Assembly: GCA_015069695.1 (NCBI GenBank)
Contig: JADCRZ010000008.1
Span: 144,682 to 208,681 of the forward strand
Source: Williamsia sp.
GTDB taxonomy: Bacteria > Bacteroidota > Bacteroidia > Chitinophagales > Chitinophagaceae
Direction of reading: 5' to 3'
DNA: 64,000 bases
The stretch's first letter is position 1. Each line of letters opens with the position of its first letter. A model generated the notes under the pieces. It searched no databases, had not been told where the DNA came from, and saw only the letters and a list, made by a program, of their open reading frames with translations. The translations under genes were made by a program, and so were the position numbers. This document shows positions 26,680-38,541 of this stretch, piece after piece.

Positions 26680-26853
26680 ATGGCAAAGCAAGCAAAAACC
26701 GCGATCAAAACCAAAGACCAAAAGGCCGCCGCCGAAGCAAAAAACTGGACAAAAGTGATCAAGGCTGTCCGCAGCCCCAAAACCGGCGCCTACACTTTTA
26801 AAGAAGCCATCGTACACAAAGACAAGGTAAAAGATTTTCTGGCTGCCAAGTAA
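26680..26853 (+). CDS. DUF4295 family small basic protein
   Basis: A 57-residue lysine-rich protein starting MAKQAKTAIKTKD and ending KDFLAAK. It matches DUF4295, a Bacteroidota-specific family normally found right after rpmG and before ftsY, as here. The ATG at 26680 is 51 bases after rpmG. Small size, basic charge and location suggest a ribosome-associated protein (inference). Confidence 0.88.
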   Translation: MAKQAKTAIKTKDQKAAAEAKNWTKVIKAVRSPKTGAYTFKEAIVHKDKVKDFLAAK

Positions 26854-26873
26854 TGGGTCTTATCAACATATTG

Positions 26874-26904
26874 AAAAGCTGTTCCCCTTTCAGGAACAGC
26901 TTTT
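26874..26904 (+). terminator. rho-independent terminator after the ribosomal genes
   Basis: A perfect 12-base stem (AAAAGCTGTTCC and its complement) with a 7-base loop, running into a T tract. It is 20 bases after the DUF4295 stop and separates the ribosomal set from ftsY. Confidence 0.88.
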
Positions 26905-26996
26905 TGTGTTTAATTTATTTCCCCGTTAACCGCCGGTTCTGACCTCCTTTTGCATGGCAATCATCCGGCGATACTCTTTACTAATTAATACAAGCA

Positions 26997-27956
26997 ATGG
27001 GACTGTTCAATAAATTATTCGGGAAAAAAGAAAAAGAAAGCCTCGACCAGGGTTTGCAAAAAACCAAGGAAGGGTTTCTTTCCAAGATCACCAAAGCCAT
27101 TGCAGGAAAAAGCACCGTGGATGAAGAAGTGCTTGATGAACTGGAAAACGCCCTGGTAAGCTCTGATGTAGGCATCGACACAACGGTTACCATTATCAAG
27201 AACGTGGAAGAACGCGTGGCCCGCGATAAATATGTAAGCACCTCCGAGCTCAACAGGATCTTGCAGGAAGAAATGGAGGCCATCCTCGTAGACGCACCCG
27301 ACTCGCGCGACTACTCTTTTTCAACCCTGCCCCAAAAGCCATTCGTGATCATGGTGGTAGGGGTGAACGGTGTCGGCAAAACCACCACCATTGGCAAGCT
27401 GGCCAACAATTTTAAAAAGGCCGGCAAATCGGTGCTGCTGGGGGCTGCCGATACGTTTCGCGCTGCAGCTGTTGACCAGCTTACTATCTGGAGCGAGCGG
27501 GCCGGCGTGCCGTTAGTAAAACAAGGCATGGGCTCCGACCCCGGAGCCGTGGCATTTGACACGGTGCAAAGCGGTGTGGCAAGAGGCAGCGATGTGATCA
27601 TCATTGATACAGCCGGCCGCCTGCACAACAAAGCCCATCTCATGGAAGAGCTCAGCAAAATGAAACGCGTGGTAGGCAAGGTCATTCCCGATGCCCCGCA
27701 CGAAGTGCTGCTGGTACTGGATGGCTCTACCGGACAAAACGCGCTCGAGCAGGCCAAACAATTTACCGCCGCCACCGAAGTAACGGCCCTGGCCATTACC
27801 AAGCTGGACGGCACGGCCAAAGGCGGTGTGGTGCTGGCTATTGCCAACCAGTTTAAAATCCCGGTGAAATTTATCGGCACCGGAGAAAAGATTGATGACC
27901 TGCTGTTGTTCGACAAGCACGAGTTTGTAGACAGCTTGTTCAGTTTGGAAAAATAG
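26997..27956 (+). CDS. ftsY: signal recognition particle receptor FtsY
   Basis: A 319-residue SRP GTPase. The short N-terminal segment lacks the long acidic A domain of E. coli FtsY, as is common outside Proteobacteria. NG-domain motifs: G1 GVNGVGKT (122-129), DTFRAAA (152-158), DTAGR (204-208) and TKLD (268-271). It docks ribosome-SRP complexes at the inner membrane. Followed 33 bases later by rimO. Confidence 0.97.
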   Translation: MGLFNKLFGKKEKESLDQGLQKTKEGFLSKITKAIAGKSTVDEEVLDELENALVSSDVGIDTTVTIIKNVEERVARDKYVSTSELNRILQEEMEAILVDAPDSRDYSFSTLPQKPFVIMVVGVNGVGKTTTIGKLANNFKKAGKSVLLGAADTFRAAAVDQLTIWSERAGVPLVKQGMGSDPGAVAFDTVQSGVARGSDVIIIDTAGRLHNKAHLMEELSKMKRVVGKVIPDAPHEVLLVLDGSTGQNALEQAKQFTAATEVTALAITKLDGTAKGGVVLAIANQFKIPVKFIGTGEKIDDLLLFDKHEFVDSLFSLEK

Positions 27957-27989
27957 CAGGTTTAGTTTTATTGAAGTGATCGATTATAT

Positions 27990-29300
27990 ATGAAGACAAA
28001 AACACGCAAAAAAGACAAGGTCAATATCATCACGCTGGGCTGCAGCAAGAACATGGTAGACAGTGAAGTGCTGAGCGGACAGTTAGCCGCAAGCCAGTGG
28101 GATGTAGTGCACGAAAACCGGCAATCCGATCACAACATCGTGATTGTAAACACCTGCGGTTTTATCGACAAGGCAAAAGAAGAATCTGTTAATACCATCC
28201 TCGACCAGGTAGAACTGAAAAGGAGGGGCAAGCTGGACAAGGTTTACGTGACCGGCTGTTTAAGCGAACGCTACCGCAACAACCTGGAAACAGAGATACC
28301 CGAGGTGGATGCTTATTTCGGCACGTTTGAACTGCCCCTGCTGCTCAAACGGTTTGAGGTAGACTACCGCCAGGAACTGGTTGGTGAACGCGTGCTGAGC
28401 ACACCGGCGCATTATGCTTACCTGAAAATTTCAGAAGGCTGCAACCGGACCTGCTCTTTTTGCGCCATTCCGCTGATGCGGGGCAAACACACCAGCAAAC
28501 CCATCGAGCAGGTGGTGAATGAGGCAAAAGGGCTGGTGAGGAGAGGCGTGAAAGAAATCATGCTGATTGCCCAGGAGCTTACTTACTACGGATTAGACAT
28601 CTATAAAAAACGCGAACTGCCCCGCCTGCTGCACCTGCTGGCTGATATAGAAGGATTGGAATGGATCAGGCTCCATTACGCTTATCCTTCCCGCTTTCCG
28701 CTTGAGATCCTGGATGTGATGCGCGAACGGGACAATATCTGTAATTATCTCGATATGCCCCTGCAGCACGCCAGCGATCCGGTTCTCAAAGCTATGAACC
28801 GGCAGATCACGCAAGCCGATATGAACCGGTTGATCGATACCATCCGCGAGCGCGTACCAGGCATCTGTTTGCGCACAACACTGATCGCCGGCTTCCCGGG
28901 TGAAACCCGGGCAGATGTTGAAGAGCTCAAATCTTTCCTGAACCGCCACCGCTTCGACCGGGTTGGGGTATTTGCCTACAGCCATGAGGAAGAAACCGGT
29001 GCCTACCGGCTTTTGGATGATGTGCCCCAGGAAGAAAAAGAGGCGCGGGCCCAGGAAATCATGGAAGTACAGCAGGAGATCAGCTATGAAAAAAACAGGG
29101 AAAAGGTCGGGCAGGTATTTAAAGTGATTATCGACAAGCGCGAAGCCGGTCATTATATCGGCCGTACAGAATTCGACAGCGTGGAGGTGGACAATGAAGT
29201 AATCATTTCCACCAACGAGCAACTCCAGCCGGGCGATTTCAGATCGGTGCGGATCACCAATGCATACGACTACGACCTGCAGGGTGAGCTGGTAGGATAG
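27990..29300 (+). CDS. rimO: ribosomal protein uS12 methylthiotransferase RimO
   Basis: A 436-residue radical-SAM methylthiotransferase. The N-terminal domain has the three cluster cysteines C18, C56 and C90; the radical-SAM CxxxCxxC is C151, C155 and C158 (CNRTCSFC). A C-terminal TRAM domain spans about 365-436. RimO adds a methylthio group to an aspartate of uS12. It is probably co-transcribed with ftsY and meets the type IX cargo gene tail to tail with only 6 bases between. Confidence 0.95.
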   Translation: MKTKTRKKDKVNIITLGCSKNMVDSEVLSGQLAASQWDVVHENRQSDHNIVIVNTCGFIDKAKEESVNTILDQVELKRRGKLDKVYVTGCLSERYRNNLETEIPEVDAYFGTFELPLLLKRFEVDYRQELVGERVLSTPAHYAYLKISEGCNRTCSFCAIPLMRGKHTSKPIEQVVNEAKGLVRRGVKEIMLIAQELTYYGLDIYKKRELPRLLHLLADIEGLEWIRLHYAYPSRFPLEILDVMRERDNICNYLDMPLQHASDPVLKAMNRQITQADMNRLIDTIRERVPGICLRTTLIAGFPGETRADVEELKSFLNRHRFDRVGVFAYSHEEETGAYRLLDDVPQEEKEARAQEIMEVQQEISYEKNREKVGQVFKVIIDKREAGHYIGRTEFDSVEVDNEVIISTNEQLQPGDFRSVRITNAYDYDLQGELVG

Positions 29301-29306
29301 GTGTAC

Positions 29307-30488
29307 CTACTGAATCATAAATCTTCCCAGCTGCACGGCATGGGTGCGTTTGTTTTCAGCCTGTACAATGTATACGCCGGAGGGAAGTTGGCCGGCAACC
29401 CCTATCCGGGTATAATCTGAATTTGATAGCTCCACCTGCTTCATCATTTTTCCTGTCATACTTACGATCCGGATGCTCCAGTCCCCCTTTCCTCCGTTCG
29501 CAAAATAAACGCTGATCCAATCTGCTGCTACGGTCGGGTATACTTTCATCGACAGGGCTGGTTTGCCCGGAAGAACAACCGTTTTTACAGCTGTGTACTT
29601 GACGCCGCCGCCCTGTTCTGTTTGCTTGACCCGGAAAAACAATTTGTTCCCATCCGCTTCTTGCGGTTGGTAATCAACCTGGTAGCTGGTTCCTCCGCTG
29701 TGCTCGGAAATGACGGATTGAAAAGAAACAAAGTTTCTGCCATCAAGGCTTTTCTGTATTTCATATACTTCACCTGTAACATCATTGGGTGTATACCAGC
29801 TCAGGTGGATGGTACCGGTGGATTGCCGGCTGGCGGTAAAATCTCTGATGTCAGCCGGTAAAAAACTGACTGCGCAATAATAATAGGTCAGCTTAAATGA
29901 GATTGAATCTGTTGCGTTGGTGCTGTACAGGTAATGACTGCTTCCGGAAGGGTAGGAGTCGGTAATCGAGTTGTAAGTAAAATCAACGGTTCCGATACCC
30001 AGAAAACCCGCCACTTCATCGGTTATGTTATAATTGATAGGATATTCTTTGAATGCGTAGACAGGCCCGACGGAGACATAATCGTTGCCCGCTCCATTGA
30101 TCCCGTCATAAGGTTGAAGCAGGTGGCTGTTCAGGGTTTTGACCTGGGTGGTGCCCAGCGGAGCCAAGAGCGCCGAGCAATAGATCTCATCCGATCTGTT
30201 TACCCTGACCCGGTAAAGGATGGGGTTGGCATCTGTGTTCTCCAGCTGGTAGTTGTATTTAACGGTGATGGCTGTTTCTATGGAAACCTTGACAAGGGTG
30301 CCCAGGGTAGGATCAAACTGGGGGAAGTTAAAACCATAGACATCGTTTCCCCCACCCAAAACAGCCGTGTCGTAAGAAATAGAATGAGACGACTGGCCCG
30401 CAGCACATTGACTGGCTGCCGGGTTGTGAACAAGTACAACAGTTAGAAAGGACAGGACAGAAGCCTGCATAAAATACGGCAACTTCAT
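29307..30488 (-). CDS. secreted protein with type IX secretion sorting domain
   Basis: A 393-residue protein with a signal peptide (residues 1-26, ending near PAASQ). A fibronectin-III-like segment lies near 210-290 (FTASRQSTGTIHLSW). The last 75 residues (VYPTVAADWISVYF, then GVYIVQAE) form a type A C-terminal sorting domain, which directs export by the type IX system and attachment at the surface. The N-terminal 180 residues match nothing I recognise. The gene is isolated; the 283 bases upstream to the aldehyde dehydrogenase hold no further gene. Confidence 0.84.
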   Translation of the reverse strand: MKLPYFMQASVLSFLTVVLVHNPAASQCAAGQSSHSISYDTAVLGGGNDVYGFNFPQFDPTLGTLVKVSIETAITVKYNYQLENTDANPILYRVRVNRSDEIYCSALLAPLGTTQVKTLNSHLLQPYDGINGAGNDYVSVGPVYAFKEYPINYNITDEVAGFLGIGTVDFTYNSITDSYPSGSSHYLYSTNATDSISFKLTYYYCAVSFLPADIRDFTASRQSTGTIHLSWYTPNDVTGEVYEIQKSLDGRNFVSFQSVISEHSGGTSYQVDYQPQEADGNKLFFRVKQTEQGGGVKYTAVKTVVLPGKPALSMKVYPTVAADWISVYFANGGKGDWSIRIVSMTGKMMKQVELSNSDYTRIGVAGQLPSGVYIVQAENKRTHAVQLGRFMIQ

Positions 30489-30771
30489 AGGATAAGATTG
30501 GTACGGTTTCGATACAGATATCTAACGGATTTATATCCAGATTTATGCTAATTCCCCGGCCGTACATATCAATATATTATTTAAATAAGCAGAAACCATT
30601 AGTTTGTTGCTTGTGCATGTGAACAACTCCACAGAACACGCAGGCATTCCCCGGATTTTTGTGGAAAGCAAAACAAGTAAAGAAACGCTCCGGCAATCGT
30701 AATTTTACCAGGGCAGCATATTTGCAGGCCTTTTCTCTTTATTTCATTGAAACCCATATAATCCAAGAACA

Positions 30772-32256
30772 ATGAATCCACATTCGGCTACGATACAAGA
30801 AACAGAAACCGCGATGAACAATGCATTGGCGGCTTTCTTTGTATATAGAAAAACTTCACCTGAACAGCGCGCCCAGTTCCTGGAAGCCATAGCAAAAGAA
30901 ATTGATGCACTCGGTGATCAGCTGATTTTAAAAGCATCAGAAGAAACACACCTGCCGGCGGGCAGGCTGCTGGGCGAGCGGGCCCGCACTACCATGCAAC
31001 TACGCGCCTTTGCTGCCATGTTGCGGGAAGGCAGCTGGGCCCGGGTTTCCATCGATACGGCGGTGCCCGACCGGGCGCCCCTGCCCAAACCCGACCTGCG
31101 CAAAATGCTGACCCCACTGGGGCCTATTGTTGTTTTTGGCGCCAGCAATTTTCCCTTTGCCTACTCTACAGCTGGCGGTGATACGGCTTCTGCCCTGGCA
31201 GCCGGTTGCCCGGTTGTTGTAAAAGCCCATCCTGCGCATGCTGAAACCTCTGATATGGTGTATGGCGCCATTAAAAAAGCGATTCAGGCAGCCTCTGTGC
31301 CGGAAGGGGTATTTCAGCACCTCTACGGCGGCAATGATATAGGAAAGGCACTCGTACAACACCCTGCAACCGCCGGTGTAGGATTTACCGGTTCATTTAC
31401 AGGGGGCAATGCCCTATTGAAGTATGCGCAGGAAAGAAAAAATCCGATCCCGGTTTTTTGTGAGATGGGCAGTGTGAACCCCGTGGTGATTTTGCCGCAA
31501 ACCCTGCAGGAGAACGGTGCGCAGCTGGTAAAGATGTACGCGGACTCTATTACACAAAGCATGGGGCAGTTCTGTACCAATCCGGGTATCATCCTCGCGC
31601 AGCAGGGAGCAGAACTGGACCAGTTCATACAAGCACTGGCAGAAGAAGTGGAGAAAGTGCAACCGGCGCCTATGCTTCATGAAGGCATCCAGCGCAGCTA
31701 TGTGGAAAGAATGCATGCTGCCTTGTCGCAAACCGGCGTTGAAACAGCCGGAGAGCAGGAAGAGACCGGATCGGAAGAAGCCGTACCCCGCATTGCCACG
31801 GTGGAGGGCAGGAGTTTTCTCGCCAACCATTTGCTGCAGGAAGAAGTGTTCGGGCCTTACTCGCTGGTCGTGCGGTGTAAGGATGGTGCTGAACTGAAAG
31901 AGGCATGGAAGGCCTTGCAGGGACAGCTCACGACTTCACTCATGGGTACTGAAAAAGATTTTCAGGATAACAGGGACCTGGTCGAAGAAGCCACGCTTAT
32001 CGCCGGAAGAATCATTTTCAACGGGGTGCCAACCGGGGTGGAAGTTTGTCCGAGCATGGTGCACGGCGGGCCTTACCCGGCTACTACCGACAGCCGCTTT
32101 ACAGCGGTCGGCATCGAATCAGTTAACCGCTGGGTTCGTCCGGTTTGTTACCAGAATTGTCCGGAAGAGCTGCTTCCGGATGAGTTAAAAAATAGCAATC
32201 CCTTGCACCTCCTGCGTTTTGTAAACAGCACCTGGACGAGGGAAGCCGTTCAATAA
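30772..32256 (+). CDS. aldehyde dehydrogenase, 2-oxoglutarate-semialdehyde type
   Basis: A 494-residue NAD(P)-dependent aldehyde dehydrogenase. Catalytic residues: Cys268 (MGQFCTNPG), Glu231 (CEMGSVNP), Asn126 (FGASNFPF) and cofactor Lys151. The SNFPFAYSTAGGDTASALA stretch is typical of the alpha-ketoglutaric semialdehyde dehydrogenase group, used in pentose, glucarate and hydroxyproline breakdown. No other gene of those routes is adjacent; the next gene is a mutarotase 144 bases downstream. Confidence 0.88.
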   Translation: MNPHSATIQETETAMNNALAAFFVYRKTSPEQRAQFLEAIAKEIDALGDQLILKASEETHLPAGRLLGERARTTMQLRAFAAMLREGSWARVSIDTAVPDRAPLPKPDLRKMLTPLGPIVVFGASNFPFAYSTAGGDTASALAAGCPVVVKAHPAHAETSDMVYGAIKKAIQAASVPEGVFQHLYGGNDIGKALVQHPATAGVGFTGSFTGGNALLKYAQERKNPIPVFCEMGSVNPVVILPQTLQENGAQLVKMYADSITQSMGQFCTNPGIILAQQGAELDQFIQALAEEVEKVQPAPMLHEGIQRSYVERMHAALSQTGVETAGEQEETGSEEAVPRIATVEGRSFLANHLLQEEVFGPYSLVVRCKDGAELKEAWKALQGQLTTSLMGTEKDFQDNRDLVEEATLIAGRIIFNGVPTGVEVCPSMVHGGPYPATTDSRFTAVGIESVNRWVRPVCYQNCPEELLPDELKNSNPLHLLRFVNSTWTREAVQ

Positions 32257-32400
32257 GAAACAACCCTGCCAGGAGGCATGCGGGCAAACGGCCTCCCTAA
32301 AAAATTTGATTTCCAATGTACAGAATCCCTTAATTTCACCCCGCTTGAACAGCCCTGCTGTGCAGGCTTATTAAACCCATTTTAAAACACCAAAAGCTAT

Positions 32401-33558
32401 ATGAAAAAGGCTATTTTATCTGCATCCTTTCTCCTGTTCTCTGCGCACCTGCTGGTTTCATGTTCTAACTCGGAAAACAGCAATGCGGGAAGCGAACAAA
32501 AAGATTCTTCTACTTCAACTTCTTCTTCTATGGCACCAACAGCTTATGGCAATCATGACAACCAGGCCGTCAATCAATACACCCTGAGCAATTCAAAGGG
32601 TATGACCGTGAAAATATTAAACTATGGAGGCACGGTGACCGACATCCTGGTGCCGGATAGAAACGGAAAAACGGGTGATGTGGTACTGGGCTATGATTCC
32701 CTGTCGGGCTATACCCAAACCGGAAATCCTTATTTCGGTGCGCTGGTAGGCCGGTACGGTAACCGGATCGCCAACGCAAAATTTCAGCTGGATGGTAAAA
32801 CATATACACTGGCTGCCAACAACAACGGCAATACCCTGCACGGCGGAACAAAAGGTTTCGACAAAGTAGTCTGGAACGCAGACCAGAATGATGACCATAC
32901 CCTGGAGCTTACTTACACCAGCAAAGACGGTGAAGAAGGCTACCCCGGTAACCTGCAGGCCAAGGTAGTGTATACCGTTACCGACGACAACGAGCTGAAA
33001 ATAGAATACACAGCCACTACCGACAAGCCTACTCCGGTAAACCTGACCAACCATACGTATTTCAACCTGTCTGGCGGCAATGAGCCTACCATTGAAGGCC
33101 ATGAGCTGATGCTCAATGCGTCCAAGTATACCATTGTAAATGACAAGCTGATCCCGACCGGAGCATTGCCAGATGTAAAAGGCACGCCGATGGATTTTAC
33201 TTCACCCAAAAAGATCGGGCAGGACCTGGCAAAAGTAAAGGGCGGATATGACCACAACTATGTGCTCAACAAATCAGGCAACAGCTTAACCCAGGCAGCA
33301 ACCGCCTACGATTCGGCCAGCGGGCGTTACCTGGAAATGTCTACCACCGAGCCGGGCGTACAATTTTATTCAGGCAATTTCCTGGATGGTACACTGAAAG
33401 GCGGCAGAGGCGGCGCCAAGTATATTAAACATGCCGGTTTCTGTCTGGAAGCCCAGCATTTTCCTGATTCACCCAACCAACCTTCTTTTCCGTCAACCAT
33501 TTTGAAACCCGGCGATACCTATCACCAAACAACGGTTTATAAGTTCTCTACGAAATAA
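32401..33558 (+). CDS. aldose 1-epimerase (galactose mutarotase) lipoprotein
   Basis: A 385-residue lipoprotein (LLVSC, Cys21) with a Ser/Thr-rich linker up to about residue 45. The mutarotase fold carries general acid His218 (NHTYFNLSG), His147 (LHGG) and general base Glu350 (CLEAQHFPDSPN). It interconverts sugar anomers, here probably in the periplasm. A terminator follows. Confidence 0.92.
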   Translation: MKKAILSASFLLFSAHLLVSCSNSENSNAGSEQKDSSTSTSSSMAPTAYGNHDNQAVNQYTLSNSKGMTVKILNYGGTVTDILVPDRNGKTGDVVLGYDSLSGYTQTGNPYFGALVGRYGNRIANAKFQLDGKTYTLAANNNGNTLHGGTKGFDKVVWNADQNDDHTLELTYTSKDGEEGYPGNLQAKVVYTVTDDNELKIEYTATTDKPTPVNLTNHTYFNLSGGNEPTIEGHELMLNASKYTIVNDKLIPTGALPDVKGTPMDFTSPKKIGQDLAKVKGGYDHNYVLNKSGNSLTQAATAYDSASGRYLEMSTTEPGVQFYSGNFLDGTLKGGRGGAKYIKHAGFCLEAQHFPDSPNQPSFPSTILKPGDTYHQTTVYKFSTK

Positions 33559-33576
33559 GAATCAACACCCAATAAA

Positions 33577-33621
33577 AAAGCCCCTCCCTGTTTTTTGCTT
33601 GAATAGACAGAGAGGGGCTTT
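33577..33621. terminator. bidirectional rho-independent terminator
   Basis: A 10-base perfect stem (AAAGCCCCTC at 33577-33586 with its complement at 33612-33621) lies between the convergent mutarotase and LolA-like genes. A-rich and T-rich tracts flank it, so it may serve both directions. This convergent junction lacks the TGAACC repeat. Confidence 0.7.
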
Positions 33622-33638
33622 CAGTTTTAATTTCTTTC

Positions 33639-34352
33639 TTACAGTTTACCCTGATCAAACTGGCCGGCATCAATGTCTTTGTTGACCTCTACTTTGCTGA
33701 CGTTGGTTGTGATCGCAAACTGGCCAAAATCAAGTTCGGCCGTGTAGGGCATTACATTGCCAAAATCTGTTTTCTTGAAGTTTGAGTAATTGATCGTAAT
33801 GGGAACGATCTGTCCCTGCATCTCGGTTTTGCCGACAGACTTATTCATGTAATAGGTGTTCGCATCGATATAATAGGTTAGTTCGGCATTGCTGGATGTG
33901 GTCACTTTCAGCTTGTAGTTATTGCCTTCCTTGCCCTGCAGCTCGATCTTGTTTCCTTTTGCTGCATAATCATACAGGGCGCCACCCGTGAAGATCTGGC
34001 TTCTTCCGTAGTTGTAGTAATCAGCGCTCATTTGAGTGGGGGCTGTGCCGCCGGTAAACGGATTTACAACCCAGCCGCCTTTGTCCGTATAGCACTGGAT
34101 CATTTTTTGACCATTGAAATCCATCTCGCTTTTAAAGCCTTTTCCATCCACCATATAGGTTTTACCCGTGCTTTGGTTGCCCATTACCTCCGAGCTTGTT
34201 TCGGTATACAGGGTCTTGATCTTACTTAACTTGTCTTTTCCGCCAATGGCTTCAATGTGTTTGGCTATAATTTCATCCGCCGTTTGTGCGTAAACCGCGC
34301 CGGTCATACAAAAGCAGGCAATAGCTGCCAGGAGAAGAGTTACCTTTTTCAT
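33639..34352 (-). CDS. LolA-like secreted protein
   Basis: A 237-residue protein with a signal peptide (MKKVTLLLAAIACFCMTGA, cleavage near residue 23). The repeated beta-strand pattern and the ADEIIAKHIEAIGGKDKL start resemble outer-membrane-lipoprotein-sorting (LolA/LolB-fold) proteins. The ATG at 34352 is chosen at the signal peptide. Function unknown; the fold binds lipids. It is divergent from the TetR gene. A relation to the sphingolipid cluster is possible but unproven. Confidence 0.78.
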   Translation of the reverse strand: MKKVTLLLAAIACFCMTGAVYAQTADEIIAKHIEAIGGKDKLSKIKTLYTETSSEVMGNQSTGKTYMVDGKGFKSEMDFNGQKMIQCYTDKGGWVVNPFTGGTAPTQMSADYYNYGRSQIFTGGALYDYAAKGNKIELQGKEGNNYKLKVTTSSNAELTYYIDANTYYMNKSVGKTEMQGQIVPITINYSNFKKTDFGNVMPYTAELDFGQFAITTNVSKVEVNKDIDAGQFDQGKL

Positions 34353-34376
34353 GCAAAGTGATTTTGTTGATAGGAG

Positions 34377-34410
34377 CAAAAATACAAACTGGGGTAGAAA
34401 TTTAAACAAA
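34377..34410 (-). promoter_or_regulatory. candidate promoter of the LolA-like gene
   Basis: On the minus strand a TTTG (34407-34410) is followed 22 bases later by TATTTTTG (34377-34384), which fits the Bacteroidota -33/-7 pattern. The start codon lies about 25 bases further on. Confidence 0.45.
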
Positions 34411-34467
34411 AGCCGTTTTTACTGTCAATTCTGTGTCAGTTCTGACAAAATCATAACAATTTCTTCA

Positions 34468-34495
34468 TGAATGAATATTTATTCACCTACATTTG
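34468..34495 (+). promoter_or_regulatory. palindromic operator with -7 box in front of tetR
   Basis: TGAATGAATATTTATTCA (34468-34485) is a near-perfect palindrome (16 of 18 positions), of the size TetR dimers bind. Three bases later TACATTTG (34488-34495) matches the -7 consensus. A repressor on the palindrome would cover the promoter. The upstream ATG at 34467 lies within this operator, which argues against it as the start of the regulator. Confidence 0.6.
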
Positions 34496-34499
34496 CGGG

Positions 34500-35072
34500 G
34501 TGAAAGTAAAGGATCAGTCAAAGATTGAGCATATTTATGATGCAACTTTAAAACTGGTTAAAACGAAAGGTTTGGCGGGCATTACCATGAATGAAATCGC
34601 CGCCAGTGCGGGCCTGGCCACCGGTACCCTCTATATTTATTTCGACAGCAAAGAAGACCTGATCAATGCCTTGTTTTCCACATGCAAGCAGGCTTCTGAA
34701 CAAATATGTTTTCAGGGATACAATGAGGGGGAACCCTTTAAGAATAGTTTCCGGACGATCTGGCACAACCTGCTGAATTACCGAATCGACAATTTCAAGG
34801 AAGCTGTTTTTATGGACCAGTGCTGTCATTCCCCCTTTCTTACCGAAACCAATAAAGAGCTAACCAGTAACATCCTTCATCCCCTGTTCAAACTGTTCGA
34901 GCAGGGCAAGCAGGAAGGAGTGATCAAGGCGCTGGATAATTTTTTGCTTATCACCTTTATTACCGGAAGCATTCATGAAGTGGTAAAGTACGCACACTCA
35001 CATGGGAAGAAATTAACCGGTCCGGTGATTGAGGATATTTTTGAAATGTGCTGGAATGGAATAAAAGCTTAA
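34500..35072 (+). CDS. TetR/AcrR family transcriptional regulator
   Basis: A 190-residue regulator counted from GTG at 34500. The helix-turn-helix (ITMNEIAASAGLATGTLYIYF) spans about residues 27-48. The start at GTG gives VKVKDQSKIEHIYDATLKL, typical of the family; the ATG at 34467 would add 11 residues encoded by the operator and -7 box. The GTG is only about 5 bases after the -7 box, so the mRNA may be leaderless. The gene lies 94 bases before the spt gene and may control itself and the lipid cluster (inference; no second copy of the palindrome was seen before spt). Confidence 0.86.
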   Translation: MKVKDQSKIEHIYDATLKLVKTKGLAGITMNEIAASAGLATGTLYIYFDSKEDLINALFSTCKQASEQICFQGYNEGEPFKNSFRTIWHNLLNYRIDNFKEAVFMDQCCHSPFLTETNKELTSNILHPLFKLFEQGKQEGVIKALDNFLLITFITGSIHEVVKYAHSHGKKLTGPVIEDIFEMCWNGIKA

Positions 35073-35115
35073 TTTCCATGATGGTTTAGCCATCGTGTGT
35101 TTAGCAGTCTGATGA

Positions 35116-37489
<2,374 letters not shown>

Positions 37490-37493
<4 letters not shown>

Positions 37494-38473
37494 GAAGAAA
37501 ATTGTTGATAACAGGTGCAAGCGGCTTTGTTGGATACCATCTGATCCGGGAAGCGCTGCGCCAGGGGGATGCTGTTTTTGCGGCTGTCAGAAAAACCAGT
37601 CAGGTCAGCCACCTGCAACAACCTGGCATTAACCTGGTTTACCCCAATTTTCAACAAACAGAGCTGCTAAAGGGAGAGCTGGAAGGTTGGGGCATCACAC
37701 ACATCGTTCATGCTGCCGCACTTACCAAAGCAGCCTCTCAGCAGGAGTATAACTACGCCAACGCCGTACTGGCGCGGAACCTGGCCCAGGCCGCAAGCAG
37801 TGCCGCCATTGATCTTCAGCGCTTTGTTTTTCTCAGCAGTCTGGCCGCCATGGGCCCTTCCCTGAATGGCCTTCCCATTACAGAAGATCAGACTCCGCAC
37901 CCGGTCACATTCTACGGTAAAAGCAAGTTGCTGGCCGAACAATACCTGGCTGATGTGGGTCCGCTCCCCTTAACCGGCCTGCGCCCAACCGCCGTATACG
38001 GTCCGAGGGAAAAAGACCTTTTTATTGTGCTGAATATGATCAGGCGGGGCGCGGAATTTTATATCGGAAAGGAGCCGCAGCGGTTGAGCTTTGTATATGT
38101 AAGCGATCTGGTAGACGGTGTGTTTAAGGCGTTTGATTCACCGGCCACCGGCAGCTATTACCATGTGAGCGATGGACAGACCTACGATCGCTATGCCCTG
38201 GCATCCTTTGTGAAAGAGCTGTTGAAGATCCGCACCCTGCGTCTGCATGTTCCGCTCAAGCTGGTATCCTTTTTTCTGAAAATACAGGAAGGGCTTCCAC
38301 GCAGAAAGGGCAAAGTGTCGATCCTCAACAGGGATAAGCTCCAGGAACTGACGGCCAACTGGGACTGCAGCATAGAAAAAGCGCGGCGGGAATTAAAGTA
38401 TCAGCCGGCTGTTTTATTGAAAGAAGGACTAAGCCGGACCATTGAATGGTACCAGGCAAACAATTGGTTTTAA
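37490..38473 (+). CDS. NAD-dependent epimerase/dehydratase, candidate ceramide reductase CerR
   Basis: A 327-residue extended SDR protein. Nucleotide loop GASGFVG (9-15), Ser116/Ser117 and the YxxxK pair Tyr142 and Lys146. It starts in an ATGA overlap with the GNAT gene. CerR of Caulobacter and Bacteroides is an SDR of this type that reduces the 3-keto group of oxidised ceramide. The order spt, acyltransferase, reductase matches the order of the reactions in bacteria. Other SDR functions cannot be excluded from sequence. Confidence 0.78.
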
Positions 38474-38541
38474 AAAAATATTGATTTTGTAAAGTAAGAT
38501 AGGATGATCAAACGTTTACAAAGAGTGGAGCACAGGAAAAA

